The notes under the pieces were generated by a model, which was not told the origin of the DNA, did no database searches, and saw nothing but the letters and a program-made list of their open reading frames with translations. From assembly GCA_038853715.1 (NCBI GenBank), contig JAWCJE010000005.1:12241-76240 (forward strand): a DNA stretch of 64,000 bases. The letters run 5' to 3'. How positions within the stretch are numbered: position 1 is the stretch's first letter; each line of letters opens with the position of its first letter. The position numbers and the translations under genes are program-made. Shown piece after piece: positions 43,697 to 53,168 of the stretch. Source of the stretch: Candidatus Nezhaarchaeales archaeon. Its GTDB lineage: Archaea; Thermoproteota; Methanomethylicia; Nezhaarchaeales; JAWCJE01.

Positions 43697-44662
43697 ATGG
43701 TAGCCGTAATTATGGACGGAGTTAAAACATCGATGGATATAAGGGCTAAACTAAAAGCCGAAGTGGAAGCCCTCAAGGATAAAGGCGTAACGCCATGCCT
43801 AACAACCATACTAGTTGGTGAAAACCCAGCCTCCAAACTCTACTTAAGGATTAAGCATAAAGCCTGCTCAGAGCTAGGCATAGCCTCCAAGAACTACGAA
43901 CTACCGGAGGATACTAATGAAGATAAGCTCGTGGAGCTGATCAATAAGCTTAACGAGGATAAATCCGTACACGGCATCCTAGTGCAATTACCACTACCAC
44001 GAAGCCTAAACGAGTTTAAAGTCGTTTGCAGCCTATCCCCCGATAAGGACGTTGACGGGCTTCACCCCTACAACGTTGGATGCACATCGTGGGGCAAGTA
44101 CCGTATGGTACCATGCACCCCGCTCGGCGTCATGGTCCTACTTAACCGCTACGGGATCAACGTAGCGGGTAAGAACGTAGTAATCATCAATAGAAGCACG
44201 CTAGTCGGTAAACCCCTCCGTAGATTGCTCATCCCGGATCCGCTTCAAATGTTGATCTCAGATATGGATACGCTCTTCCTAAACGCAGATGCAACCGTAA
44301 CCGTTTGCCACTCTAAAACCGAGGGGTTAAAGGAGAAAACGAGGGAAGCAGATATAGTGGTAAGCGCGGTTGGACAAAGGCCGTCGTTCATCCTAACCGG
44401 CGACTACATAAAGGAGGGCGCCGTTGTAATCGACGTGGGGCAGAGCAGGATCAACGGGAAGCTGTACGGAGACTCGGACTTCGAAAGCGTCGCTAAGAAG
44501 GCCTCCTACATAACCCCCGTACCGGGAGGCGTCGGACCTATGACTGTAACCATGCTCCTCTACAACACGCTACTAGCGACATCGATCCAGACCGGCCACC
44601 CCCTAAAGCTAAGCCTCAACGACCTACTCCAAGGATTTTCAACCTCAGGTCGGAGCCGCTAG
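43697..44662 (+). CDS. folD: Methylene-tetrahydrofolate dehydrogenase/cyclohydrolase
   Basis: The 321-residue protein has FolD motifs: PASKLYLRIKHKAC (Tyr and Lys of the active site), VHGILVQLPLP, DKDVDGLHPYNVG, PCTPLGVMVLL, and VPGGVGPMTVTMLLYN. It interconverts methylene-, methenyl- and formyl-tetrahydrofolate. It begins immediately after purN. A 20-residue insertion near residue 180 (around LLIPDPLQMLISDMDTLFL) distinguishes it from bacterial FolD. Confidence 0.93.
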   Translation: MVAVIMDGVKTSMDIRAKLKAEVEALKDKGVTPCLTTILVGENPASKLYLRIKHKACSELGIASKNYELPEDTNEDKLVELINKLNEDKSVHGILVQLPLPRSLNEFKVVCSLSPDKDVDGLHPYNVGCTSWGKYRMVPCTPLGVMVLLNRYGINVAGKNVVIINRSTLVGKPLRRLLIPDPLQMLISDMDTLFLNADATVTVCHSKTEGLKEKTREADIVVSAVGQRPSFILTGDYIKEGAVVIDVGQSRINGKLYGDSDFESVAKKASYITPVPGGVGPMTVTMLLYNTLLATSIQTGHPLKLSLNDLLQGFSTSGRSR

Positions 44663-45336
44663 AAATACTTACCAGCCGTGAAGGCTAGCGGTTTTCACCG
44701 TTCAACACGGTAGAGTAGTTAAACGGGCTTTTCCCGATAAACTTGGACTTCCGGATAATCACCCTTAACGCCCTACGATTAATATACCTCATCCAGATCG
44801 CTACCCCTATTCTTAGCCGTCGATCCCCCTTACTGCTTGAAGGAAGCTTAATCCGCGTAGAGAGAAGGTAGCTTCTTAAACATGTTACTCGTATGCCCTA
44901 CTTAGGCCTATCGAATACGGTCGCGCATGGAGGGCTTAAGGGCCCGAAGCGAGCCTTAATGCGTTCCTCCAGTTCGTTAAACCTTACGTCCCACTTCGCC
45001 TTTAACACCATCCACACCCGGCGCCGGAGGCCTAGGCGTAGCTCGCTACAAGCTACCCTTCTTCAGCGCGTAGCGTTAATCGGTTACTTAACCCGCTACG
45101 AGCCGGTTTAAGTATTAGCGGAAGGGGTTTGCCTCGTAGGATACTCCCTTAAAGAACTGTTCGAAGCCCCGTTTATAGGCTCTAACCGTACTTAGGCTGG
45201 AATATGTTTCAAGCCGCTTCAAACGTATAGGCCACGGCCGAAGCTAGGCGTAAAACGCATCCATTACGATAGGTTTACTTACGTCGTAGAAAAAGGAATA
45301 GGGAGGGAAAGCTTCATTGAAGGGAGGGATTGGATC
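44663..45336. other. folD-purE gap of 674 bases with a decayed repeat copy
   Basis: Contains the decayed minus-strand frame described at 44685-45017, and between it and purE a sequence with GTTAATCGGTTACTTAACC that resembles the tail of the palindromic repeats. No other gene was recognised. A TATA-like element before purE was not obvious. Confidence 0.4.
44685..45017 (-). pseudogene. Decayed copy of the repeat-family ORF
   Basis: On the minus strand the frame from 45017 or 45011 encodes MVLKAKWDVRFNELEERIKA, then RFGPLSPPCATVF and an in-frame TAG at 44898-44900. It then continues open for about 70 more codons to a TAG at 44685-44687. The first part matches the ORF at 18611 without indels. 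I read it as a decayed member of the same family, function unknown. Confidence 0.45.
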
Positions 45337-45789
45337 GTGTCCGAGCCCTTAATATCCGTGATAGTTGGAAGCGAATCGGATATACCGGTAGCTGAAAGGG
45401 CCGTAGCCGTATTAAAGGAGTTCTCGATACCCTACGAGGTGAAGGTGTTAAGCGCCCATAGGAGCCCGAAGCGGCTCGAAGCGTACATAACGTCCTCCAA
45501 GGCCGAGGCCTTCATAGCGATAGCCGGGTTATCGGCTGGCCTACCTGGCTACATAGCCTCGCGGACGCTAAAGCCGGTTATAGGCGTACCCGTAAACGTT
45601 AAACTCGGAGGGTTAGACGCGCTACTATCAATAGTCCAAATGCCTAAAGGAGTACCGGTAGCCTGCGTAGGTATAGATAGCGCTGAAAACGCAGCCATAC
45701 TCGCCGTACAAATACTAGCATTAAAGGACCAAAAGCTAGTGGAGAAACTTAAAAACTACCTATCCCGAGCCGGGTTAAGGGAGGTTTAA
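45337..45789 (+). CDS. purE: AIR carboxylase PurE, archaeal type
   Basis: The 150-residue protein has [27 protein letters not shown], the glycine-rich [17 protein letters not shown] and [23 protein letters not shown]. The AHLPG His of bacterial class I PurE is absent (SAGLPG), as in other archaeal enzymes, and purK is not present here, so direct CO2 use is likely. Three bases separate it from purM. Confidence 0.9.
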   Translation: MSEPLISVIVGSESDIPVAERAVAVLKEFSIPYEVKVLSAHRSPKRLEAYITSSKAEAFIAIAGLSAGLPGYIASRTLKPVIGVPVNVKLGGLDALLSIVQMPKGVPVACVGIDSAENAAILAVQILALKDQKLVEKLKNYLSRAGLREV

Positions 45790-45791
45790 GC

Positions 45792-46865
45792 TTGGCCTCC
45801 GAGGAGTCTTGGACCTACGCTAAAAGCGGGGTTGACGTAGATAAGGTGAGGGAGGCGCAGAGGAAAATAGCTGAACTAGCATTAAGCACGCTTAGCTTAA
45901 GGAGGGGCGGCGTTGGAGAAGCGTTAACGGGCCTAGGGCATTACGCCGGGTTAATAAGTCTTGGAGGCGGTAAGGCGTTAGCCCTCCACGTGGATGGCGT
46001 AGGGACGAAGGTCTTAATAGCTCAGCTTATGGATAGCTACGAAACCATAGGTATAGACGCGGTAGCTATGTGCGTAAACGACATAATATGCGTAGGAGCC
46101 GAACCCCTAGCCCTTATAGATTACTTGGTGGTTGAAGAGCCCGATGAACGGTTTATAGCGAGAATAATGAAGGGCTTGGTTAAAGGCTGCGAAGAAGCCG
46201 GAGTAGCCTTGGTTGGAGGCGAGACAGCAGTAATGCCGGACGTTATTAAGGGTGCTATTAAAGGGCGTGGCTTCGACCTAGCAGCTTTAGGCGTAGGGAT
46301 GGTGGACGTCGACAAAATGGTTACGGGGGCCAAACTTAGGCCCGGCGACGTAGTCATAGGGTTGGAGAGTAGCGGTATTCATAGCAACGGGTTAACCTTG
46401 GCCCGTAAAGTATTGCTTAGTAGCGGTAGAAGCGTAAACGATACACTACCGGGGTTTAAGCAAACCATAGGTGATGAACTGCTTAAACCGACTAGGATCT
46501 ACGTGAAGCCGATCCTCCAGCTCTTAAGGGAGGTGGAAGTACGTGCATTAGCCCATATAACCGGCGGGGCCTTCACTAAGCTTAAACGCTTCGAGCCCTA
46601 CGCTAAGGTGGGTTTCGAGCTTAACCAGATGCCCGATCCAAGCCCGATCTTTAAGGTGATACAGAGCTTAGGCCGTATCTCCGACCGTGAAATGTATAAG
46701 ACGTTCAACATGGGGGTGGGCTTCTGCGTCGTAACCCCGCGGAGCGAGGCTGATAAAGCCATCAGCATACTCGAAAAACAAGGCGTTAAAGCCACGATAA
46801 TAGGTAGCGTTGTTGAAGAGCTAGGGGTTCGTATTAAGCTACCTTCGGGCGTTGCTACGTATTAA
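45792..46865 (+). CDS. purM: AIR synthetase PurM
   Basis: The 357-residue protein is phosphoribosylformylglycinamidine cyclo-ligase: YAKSGVDVDKV, DGVGTKVLIAQLMDSYETIGID, AMCVNDIICVGAEPL, VGGETAVMPDV, GLESSGIHSNGLTLARKVLL and ITGGAFTKLKRF. It converts FGAM to AIR with ATP. Length is typical. It closes the plus-strand purine group. Confidence 0.95.
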   Translation: MASEESWTYAKSGVDVDKVREAQRKIAELALSTLSLRRGGVGEALTGLGHYAGLISLGGGKALALHVDGVGTKVLIAQLMDSYETIGIDAVAMCVNDIICVGAEPLALIDYLVVEEPDERFIARIMKGLVKGCEEAGVALVGGETAVMPDVIKGAIKGRGFDLAALGVGMVDVDKMVTGAKLRPGDVVIGLESSGIHSNGLTLARKVLLSSGRSVNDTLPGFKQTIGDELLKPTRIYVKPILQLLREVEVRALAHITGGAFTKLKRFEPYAKVGFELNQMPDPSPIFKVIQSLGRISDREMYKTFNMGVGFCVVTPRSEADKAISILEKQGVKATIIGSVVEELGVRIKLPSGVATY

Positions 46866-47005
46866 CGCGTTTAAAGCGTTCTTCGACCGCCTCATACCGC
46901 CTCCGTAAAACCTCCCGTATGGCTAATATGGGGGAGGCTCCGGCCGGTAAGATGGAAGAAGCCTCTAAGCGAGCGGTAGACTCATCCAGTAGGCCGGTAA
47001 GGGGC

Positions 47006-48289
47006 TTACGTAGCTCGCCTCTCCGGACCTATATGGCCTATCGCCGTTTGAACCACTACGAACTTGAGGCCGGTACCTTCAAGGACCCGCTTCACCTTAA
47101 GCATCTCCAAGGGGCTTGGCCTCGTTATATCCCTACGCCTAAAGGCTGGGAAGTAGTCTAAGACGCATAGTTGGACCTCCGGGTTTATGGAGGCCAGTTT
47201 AACGCCGAACATGTATACTTCCTCCATGCTTACGAAGGCGGGGTTATAAGGTAGACCGACACCTAAAAACACCCTCCCAGCGTAGTTATCAACGACGTAT
47301 TTAACCGCCTCCCAAGAAGTATTTAACAACCTTTGAGCTAGATCAGTATCGGCTATACCCGTTATCCTCTTGAAGGTTTCAACCCGTACAGCTTTAGGCT
47401 CTAAACCTATATCGGTAACCCCTCCTTCATTGACGAGCTCATCCACGTAGTCCTTACTAAGGAGGGTTCCATTACTATCTAGATGTAGCCTAGCCTTCTC
47501 ATCGGGGTTTAGCTTCTTCAATTGCTTAAAGTAGTTGATCAACCAACGCCTATTAAGGGTAGGCTCACCCCCCGAGACCGCCATCCTATCAACGTTATAC
47601 CTACGCCTAGCCTCCGATACCATTAAAGCAGCCTCTCTAGGGGTTAAGGGCGGCGTCCTCCCATCGTAGGTTGTTTCCCAGTTTTGGCATTGAGGGCATC
47701 TAAGGTTGCAGCCAGCCGTCCAGATCGCTACCTCTATGTAGCGTCCACGCGATTTAAGCCACCAAGGCGTAGCCTTACCGCCAACGGGGTGGGGTTGGGG
47801 CCCATGAACGATCCTTAAGGGCTCGACGTCTACCGGGACCTCGGTTTCTATACTCATACCTTCACGGATCGGGGTTATACATGCACGTTTAAGCTCCCCA
47901 TCAACGAGTAAGCTGCAAGCGTAGCAACCACCAGTACCGCAAGGGGCTTGGAGGCAACCCTTCTCCGGGTAGATGGAGAACGTATAGCCTAAGAGCTCTA
48001 AAGCCTTCTTCACGGTTATACGCTCAGGAACTCTGTGCGTAACGCCGTTCACTACTATGTTCACGGCCCTCCTTAATCCGCGGTCAACCATTAGCCTACG
48101 GGCCATACCGGGGCATCCATGGTAGCACGCTAAGCAGCCTACGCAGCTTTTAGGGCTTGGACAGATTATTACGTAGCTACAGGCTAAGCAGTTAATACAG
48201 GCCTCCACGTCAACGGTACAATAGTAAAGCTCGGGCAACGGTGAAGCCTCCAATCTTAACGCGTACGGCTTCCCTACTCTAAACCCCAC
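47006..48289 (-). CDS. Ferredoxin-domain radical SAM activating enzyme-like fusion
   Basis: The 427-residue protein has three Fe-S modules. Residues ~28-60 hold 4Fe-4S ferredoxin-type clusters (CINCLACSYVIICPSP and CVGCLACYHGCPG). Residues ~110-135 hold a plant-type [2Fe-2S] pattern (CLQAPCGTGGCYACSLLVDG). From about 190 there is a radical SAM domain (AGCNLRCPQCQNWE, SGGEPTLNRRW). Related enzymes are glycyl-radical activases or AmmeMemoRadiSam-type proteins; the [2Fe-2S] insertion is unusual to me. No glycyl radical enzyme is next to it. It lies between purM and purQ. Substrate unknown. Confidence 0.8.
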   Translation of the reverse strand: MGFRVGKPYALRLEASPLPELYYCTVDVEACINCLACSYVIICPSPKSCVGCLACYHGCPGMARRLMVDRGLRRAVNIVVNGVTHRVPERITVKKALELLGYTFSIYPEKGCLQAPCGTGGCYACSLLVDGELKRACITPIREGMSIETEVPVDVEPLRIVHGPQPHPVGGKATPWWLKSRGRYIEVAIWTAGCNLRCPQCQNWETTYDGRTPPLTPREAALMVSEARRRYNVDRMAVSGGEPTLNRRWLINYFKQLKKLNPDEKARLHLDSNGTLLSKDYVDELVNEGGVTDIGLEPKAVRVETFKRITGIADTDLAQRLLNTSWEAVKYVVDNYAGRVFLGVGLPYNPAFVSMEEVYMFGVKLASINPEVQLCVLDYFPAFRRRDITRPSPLEMLKVKRVLEGTGLKFVVVQTAIGHIGPERRAT

Positions 48290-48355
48290 AGGATAGGTTT
48301 AAACGTTAAGCTTAACCTCTACTGGAAGAGGCCTTCAACCATTTCGAAGGGGCTT

Positions 48356-48504
48356 AACTAAGGCGCTAAACGTAATTTAGGGCCTCGAAGCGTTGAGATG
48401 AAACCCGACGTAAGCATCAGTAAGATGGGCCTCCTAATCCCGTCTGAAGCCATGTTAGAGTCGAGACGCCGGGTTATGAGGGGAACCGCTTCCGGCATGA
48501 TTTA
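48356..48504 (+). other. Short open frame of unknown origin in the purQ-radical SAM gap
   Basis: A 46-codon plus-strand frame (RSVEMKPDVSISKMGLLIPS ...) ends with TAG near 48502. It faintly recalls C-termini of archaeal TnpB-type transposases. The region also contains a weak palindromic-repeat relative at about 48296-48345. Evidence is thin. Confidence 0.2.
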
Positions 48505-48512
48505 GGGGATGC

Positions 48513-49331
48513 TTAAAACCTCTTCTCTACGTATTCGACTACCGAGGCGAATATGAACCATCCGTCACCATACCTTGGAGGCTTCCCGCCGTCGGTCCAA
48601 TCCGGTAGTTGCCAACCGTAATAGGCGCGTTCAGGATGTGGCATTAGGCCGAGTACGTTCCCCTCCGGGTTACAGATAGCGGCTATATCGCTTAGGCTAC
48701 CGTTAGGGTTATAGGGGTACCTGCCTTCAGCCGGTTTACCATCCTCATCACAATACCTAAACACCACTTGATCGTTCTCTTCGAGAAGTTTTAAATACTC
48801 ATCCTTAAGCCTTCTATGTAGTAGGAACCTGCCTTCACTATGCGCTACGGGCATTCTAAGCACGGAGCCTGAGCTTAGCTTCGACGTGAAGACGCATCTA
48901 CCCCTACCTTCATATCTTAAGTAGACCCAACGGCACTCATACCGAGCTGAAGCGTTAACGGCTAAGGAGGCTTCAGACTCCTCGGATACCCCCTTAAAAC
49001 CGGGTAGGAAGCCCGCTTCGATAAGTACTTGGAAGCCGTTACATATGCCTAGGATCGGCTTCGCCTCATCGCTAAACCTTTTAAGGCTTAACCCTAGCTT
49101 AGCCTTAACCTTCTTACCCCATATAGCGCCAGCCCTAACGTAATCGCCGTAGGAGAAACCACCCGGAAAGACTAGGATCTGGTAGTCGTCCAGTTTACCC
49201 GTTTTAACGAGCTCATTCATATGTAACACGTACGCTTGAACACCCAAATCCTCAAAGGCTATCTTCGTCTCCCGATCACAATTAGTCCCTCCTACGCGTA
49301 GTATGCATACCTTTATCTCTTCGCGCTTCAT
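48513..49331 (-). CDS. purQ: FGAM synthase glutaminase subunit PurQ
   Basis: The 272-residue class I glutaminase has LVFPGGFSYGDYVRAGAIWG, the nucleophile Cys in ILGICNGFQVLIEAG, and His/Glu in LMPHPERAYYGW. It provides ammonia to PurL. It is longer than bacterial PurQ by an insertion around residues 185-230 that includes YCDEDGKPAEGRYPYNPNGS. It lies nine bases downstream of purL. Confidence 0.95.
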   Translation of the reverse strand: MKREEIKVCILRVGGTNCDRETKIAFEDLGVQAYVLHMNELVKTGKLDDYQILVFPGGFSYGDYVRAGAIWGKKVKAKLGLSLKRFSDEAKPILGICNGFQVLIEAGFLPGFKGVSEESEASLAVNASARYECRWVYLRYEGRGRCVFTSKLSSGSVLRMPVAHSEGRFLLHRRLKDEYLKLLEENDQVVFRYCDEDGKPAEGRYPYNPNGSLSDIAAICNPEGNVLGLMPHPERAYYGWQLPDWTDGGKPPRYGDGWFIFASVVEYVEKRF

Positions 49332-49340
49332 TAACTCCCT

Positions 49341-51728
49341 TCACCTTATGAAGGCCTCAGCTAAACCCTTCCAAGCCTTTTCGAGCTCGTCCACTTTAAC
49401 CTCGATCACCGAGCCGTTAAGTCCCCGGATGGTTAGGTTACACGTTTTAACTACTAAGCCTACCTCGTTACAGGGTATTCCGCTTATGATCGATTTAAAC
49501 TCCTCCACCCGGTCTCTTCTAACTTCGACTAGGAACCTAGTATTACTCTCGGAGAAGAGTAGGAAGTCGTTCCTATTGACGTTGGCTTCAGCCGGCACCT
49601 TGGCTAGGTCTATTTCGGCTCCGAAACGGCTCGCTATCAGCATTTCGGCGATGGCTACGCCTAACCCTCCCTCCGATAGGTCGTGGCAACTCCTTACGTA
49701 GCCAGCGTCAATAGCGGCGGTCACCCTTTCAACGATACGCGGGGCTAGGTTGAAGTCAACCTTAGGCACGCTATTACCCAGCATCCCCATAAGCCTATAG
49801 TACTCGCTTCCCCCTAGCTCCCTCCTAGTTAAACCTACTAAGTATATGGGGTTTCCTGCCTCCTTAAGGTTAGCCGTTACGCTCATCCTAACGTCAGGTA
49901 TTATGCCTACGGCCGTTATTAGTAGGGTGGGTGTTATAGGTCCAAGCACGGATTCGTTATATAGGCTATCCTTCCCGGATATGAAGGGGGTTTTAAAGGC
50001 TTTAGCAGCCCGGTAGCAGGCTTTAACAGCCCTTAAAAGGCCTCCAAGCCTATCAGGCCTCTCCGGGTTACCCCAAGTAAAGTTATCGAGTAGAGCTATA
50101 CGTCTACCCCCTACCGCTACGTTATTCCTTACGGCTTCATCAACGGCTGAAGCAGCCATCCAGTATGGGTCTATCCTACCGTAGCTAGGCTTAATGCCGC
50201 AGGAAACAGTTAAACCCATCCAAGAGCTTGGTAGGGGTTTTAGTACAGCGGCGTCGTTAGGGCCGGCTTTAAGGCCTTGCAGAGGTTTTACTACGGTGAT
50301 GCCCTGAACTTCATGGTCGTAAGTCCTAATGACCTCCTCCCTACTACGTACGTTAGGCGCGCTTAACAACCTTAAAAGTACGCTTAACAGGTCGCGGGGC
50401 TCCTCGAAGCGGGGCTCCTCAAGCTTAGCCTTCCTCCATACCGCCACTCTTTCAACCGTGGGCGGGTTAAATAGGAAGCCTACATCAAGCTCCGCAACAT
50501 TAACCGCCTGATAACTAACCTTAAGGGTTTGATCTTCGGTGAAGCATCCAAGAACCACTGCCTCAACCTCTTCGTCGTGGAAGGCCTTCAAAACCTCGTT
50601 TACGCGTTGAGGGCTAGCTGATAAAAGCATCCTCTCCTGCGACTCGGAAACCCAGATCTCCCAAGGAGACATACCTCGATGCTTTAACGGTACCCTTCCT
50701 AACTCCACCCAGGCTCCAAGCCTAAACCTATAAGCTGCCTCACCGACCGCTGATGAAAGCCCTCCACCGCCTAGATCGGTTATATAGGAGGCAGCCCCTA
50801 GATCCCTAACCGTAAGTATAGCCCTCCTAAGCTTCTCCTCCTCTATTGGGTTAGGTATCTGGACGGCTGGCCTAGAGACAACCTCAGCTTCCTCCGTTAA
50901 CTCGGCTGAGGCAAAGGTTACGCCGTGTATCCCATCCCTACCCGTTCTTCCGCCAGCCAATACTATTAGGTCGCCGGGCCATATGCTTTTAACATACCTA
51001 CGCTTAGGAAGTAGCCCTATACAGCCACAGTAAACCACTACGTTTCCCACGTAGCCCTCGTCGAAGTATATGGCTCCATTAACGGTAGGTATACCCATAT
51101 TGTTCCCGTAGTAACCTATACCGGCTACAACCCCCCTAAAGAGGTAGCGGGGATGCTTAACGCCCTTCGGAAGCTTTTCGTAATTGTAGTCTAAGGGGCC
51201 GAAGCAAAGTACGTCGGTATTAGCTATAGGCTCACCCCATACGCCTAGTATATCCCTAATAACCCCGCCAACGCCTGTAGCAGCTCCTCCGAAGGGCTCG
51301 ATGGCCGACGGATGGTTATGTGTTTCAACCTTTACCGCTATGGCGTAGCCCTGATCGAACTCAACGATCCCAGCATTATCCTCGAAAACGCTTAAACACC
51401 AATCTGGCTTAAGCTCCTCCGTAACCTTAGCTATATAGCTCTTAAACATGTTAATAACGGTCCTACCCCGCCTGGTCTTAATTACGCCTTTAAACGTTCT
51501 ATGGAAGCAGTGCTCCGACCACGTTTGACCTATCGTTTGCAACTCAACATCAGTTGGGTTCCTGCCCTTCCTAGCGAAGTACTCCTTCACGGCCAGCATA
51601 TCCTGAATACTTAACCCTATACCTAGCTCCTCGCTAACCCGCATCAATTCCTTATTATCCGCTTTATCGAGGCGTATTTCGTAAACGTTAACGTCCGGCC
51701 TCTTAAGGTAAAGAGCCCGTTTATCCAC
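49341..51728 (-). CDS. purL: FGAM synthase subunit PurL
   Basis: The 795-residue protein is the small-type PurL of the PurSQL complex: TWSEHCFHRTFKG, VKVETHNHPSAIEPFGGAATGVGGVIRD, GGRTGRDGIHGVTFAS and CHDLSEGGLGVAIAEM. It forms FGAM from FGAR with ATP and ammonia from PurQ. It is a little longer than bacterial small PurL. It is co-directional with purQ. Confidence 0.95.
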   Translation of the reverse strand: MDKRALYLKRPDVNVYEIRLDKADNKELMRVSEELGIGLSIQDMLAVKEYFARKGRNPTDVELQTIGQTWSEHCFHRTFKGVIKTRRGRTVINMFKSYIAKVTEELKPDWCLSVFEDNAGIVEFDQGYAIAVKVETHNHPSAIEPFGGAATGVGGVIRDILGVWGEPIANTDVLCFGPLDYNYEKLPKGVKHPRYLFRGVVAGIGYYGNNMGIPTVNGAIYFDEGYVGNVVVYCGCIGLLPKRRYVKSIWPGDLIVLAGGRTGRDGIHGVTFASAELTEEAEVVSRPAVQIPNPIEEEKLRRAILTVRDLGAASYITDLGGGGLSSAVGEAAYRFRLGAWVELGRVPLKHRGMSPWEIWVSESQERMLLSASPQRVNEVLKAFHDEEVEAVVLGCFTEDQTLKVSYQAVNVAELDVGFLFNPPTVERVAVWRKAKLEEPRFEEPRDLLSVLLRLLSAPNVRSREEVIRTYDHEVQGITVVKPLQGLKAGPNDAAVLKPLPSSWMGLTVSCGIKPSYGRIDPYWMAASAVDEAVRNNVAVGGRRIALLDNFTWGNPERPDRLGGLLRAVKACYRAAKAFKTPFISGKDSLYNESVLGPITPTLLITAVGIIPDVRMSVTANLKEAGNPIYLVGLTRRELGGSEYYRLMGMLGNSVPKVDFNLAPRIVERVTAAIDAGYVRSCHDLSEGGLGVAIAEMLIASRFGAEIDLAKVPAEANVNRNDFLLFSESNTRFLVEVRRDRVEEFKSIISGIPCNEVGLVVKTCNLTIRGLNGSVIEVKVDELEKAWKGLAEAFIR

Positions 51729-51853
51729 CTACCTACCCCTTACCTTAATTTTCGTTAAGGCCTCAGGCTAAAAACGCTTTCCGCTGAGTAAGATAGGATC
51801 TTCAGCGTTAACATCCCTGTAGGCGACGGGTTTACGCTTAACGCGTTTAACCA

Positions 51854-52780
51854 CTATATACCGGTTACCGCCCCTTTAAGGCGTAACCCCCGCGATCTAA
51901 CTAAAACGTTGAAAACAGTTATCCTCCCCTTAGGCGGCCCCCTAGACGAATAGAAAAGCATCCTACCAGTGGTTTCGCTTATCGAGGTTGATGGTAACGT
52001 CATTAACATTAAGGCGTTAACGTACCTAGCGAGGCCGCTAAACGTAAGAAGCTGTACGGAGACGGCTAAAACGAAGCTTAAAAGCAGGAAGACCACTTCT
52101 AGGCTGAGTAAAGGTTTAAACCTATTGAGCATAAGCTCCCTTGAAACCCTTAAAACCGGGTCAGGATCGCCGCCCTTCAGGTATAGGGTTAATGAAGCCA
52201 GCCTGATTAAAGCCGCCATCGCTATTAGCAGCGACGCTACCCGATGGTAGGCCAGTATTGAAGCGTTAATAGCCTCAAAGTATTTTAACCCGTAGATGAA
52301 GCCTAGAAGGGAGAACCCGAGTAGTATTGTGGAGCAGTAAAACGATACTAACGTGTTGTAATGACTCCAGGAAGGCCTAGGTAGCGTCATGTAGCTCGCG
52401 GCCATGGCCGTCAGCGTTAAAAACCCAACAATCAACGTAGTAGCGTCGTAAAGCGAGTTTAAAACATAACCCGGCACCGTTGAAGCTAGGAGGAATAGGA
52501 GGAAGGCAGCCGCTAAGCCTACCTCCCTACTTAACCACGAAGACTTAAAGTTGAAGATAACCCTATACGCCTTTAACCTATTCCTCGAAGCGTGGAAGAT
52601 CGAGGCTAAAACCCCAATCCCCATAAGTAGGGTTGATAGATGGAGTGCCACTAGCTCTAAAGGTATTTGAAGCATGTACGTTGAAACGAGGACCCCGACG
52701 TAAACACCGAGGGAGGCTTGCCCGAGGAGCGTGAAAACGACCAAGGGCGCCTCATAATCCGCCTCTTCAGGTTTAAGCAA
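51854..52780 (-). CDS. DmsC-like membrane anchor protein
   Basis: The 308-residue protein has about eight membrane helices and DmsC/YnfH features: APLVVFTLLGQASLGVYVGV at the N-terminus, SRNRLKAYRVIFNFKSSWLSREV after helix 2, and SISETTGRMLFYSSRG near the end, which parallels GELIGRGVFY of DmsC. DmsC anchors a molybdopterin oxidoreductase and passes quinol electrons. Here no catalytic or ferredoxin subunit is adjacent; the gene lies between purL and purS. Start TTG. Confidence 0.65.
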   Translation of the reverse strand: MLKPEEADYEAPLVVFTLLGQASLGVYVGVLVSTYMLQIPLELVALHLSTLLMGIGVLASIFHASRNRLKAYRVIFNFKSSWLSREVGLAAAFLLFLLASTVPGYVLNSLYDATTLIVGFLTLTAMAASYMTLPRPSWSHYNTLVSFYCSTILLGFSLLGFIYGLKYFEAINASILAYHRVASLLIAMAALIRLASLTLYLKGGDPDPVLRVSRELMLNRFKPLLSLEVVFLLLSFVLAVSVQLLTFSGLARYVNALMLMTLPSTSISETTGRMLFYSSRGPPKGRITVFNVLVRSRGLRLKGAVTGI

Positions 52781-52824
52781 GTCTACCCCTCCTTTAAGCT
52801 CCTTCCACGCTTTTAAGCGGAAAA

Positions 52825-53094
52825 CTATTCGGACCCCTCCTTAAGCGCTTCCACCCTAAAGCTATAATCGTCCTTCACCTCCGGGTTAGCTAGAAGCCTC
52901 CTACACATGGAGTCGACGAGCTTTACCGCCTCCTCCTCATCGTTAGCCTCTAAAACCACCTCATACAGTTTTCCAACCCTAACCGACCTAACGTTGTAAC
53001 CTAAGTCCCTAAGCGAACCGTAGGTAGCCTCACCTTCACCATCGGTAAGCTCAGGCTTCAACTTAACCACTATGCTAGCTTTAAACAGCATCAC
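52825..53094 (-). CDS. purS: FGAM synthase subunit PurS
   Basis: The 89-residue protein is the PurS adapter of the PurSQL complex: FKASIVVKLKPELTDGEGEATYGSLRDLGY, then VRVGKLYEVVLEANDEEEAVKLVDSMCRRLLANPEVKDDYSF. GTG at 53094 or ATG at 53091 can start it; GAGGTG precedes the ATG. It is upstream of the DmsC-like gene and purL on the same strand. Confidence 0.9.
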   Translation of the reverse strand: MMLFKASIVVKLKPELTDGEGEATYGSLRDLGYNVRSVRVGKLYEVVLEANDEEEAVKLVDSMCRRLLANPEVKDDYSFRVEALKEGSE

Positions 53095-53120
53095 ACCTCA
53101 CCGATGAAGTTTACCGCGGC

Positions 53121-53168
53121 CTCCATAAAGCCTCTAGCGGAAATATTTGAATCCAACCGATTAAGCTT
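53121..53168. repeat. Intergenic palindromic repeat copy upstream of purS
   Basis: CATAAAGCCTCTAGCGGAAATA followed by TTTGAATCCAACCGATTAAG: the right arm and tail of the family are kept, while the left arm is degenerate. The rest of 53095-53445 holds no gene that I recognise. Confidence 0.5.

Noticed and set aside
46919-47161. Plus-strand frame of 80 codons over the radical SAM gene end
   Set aside because: It is antisense to the C-terminal coding region of 47006-48289 and has no recognisable protein pattern.
52250-52380. Extra membrane frames inside the DmsC-like gene on the plus strand
   Set aside because: They are shadows of the minus-strand membrane protein with no independent motif.
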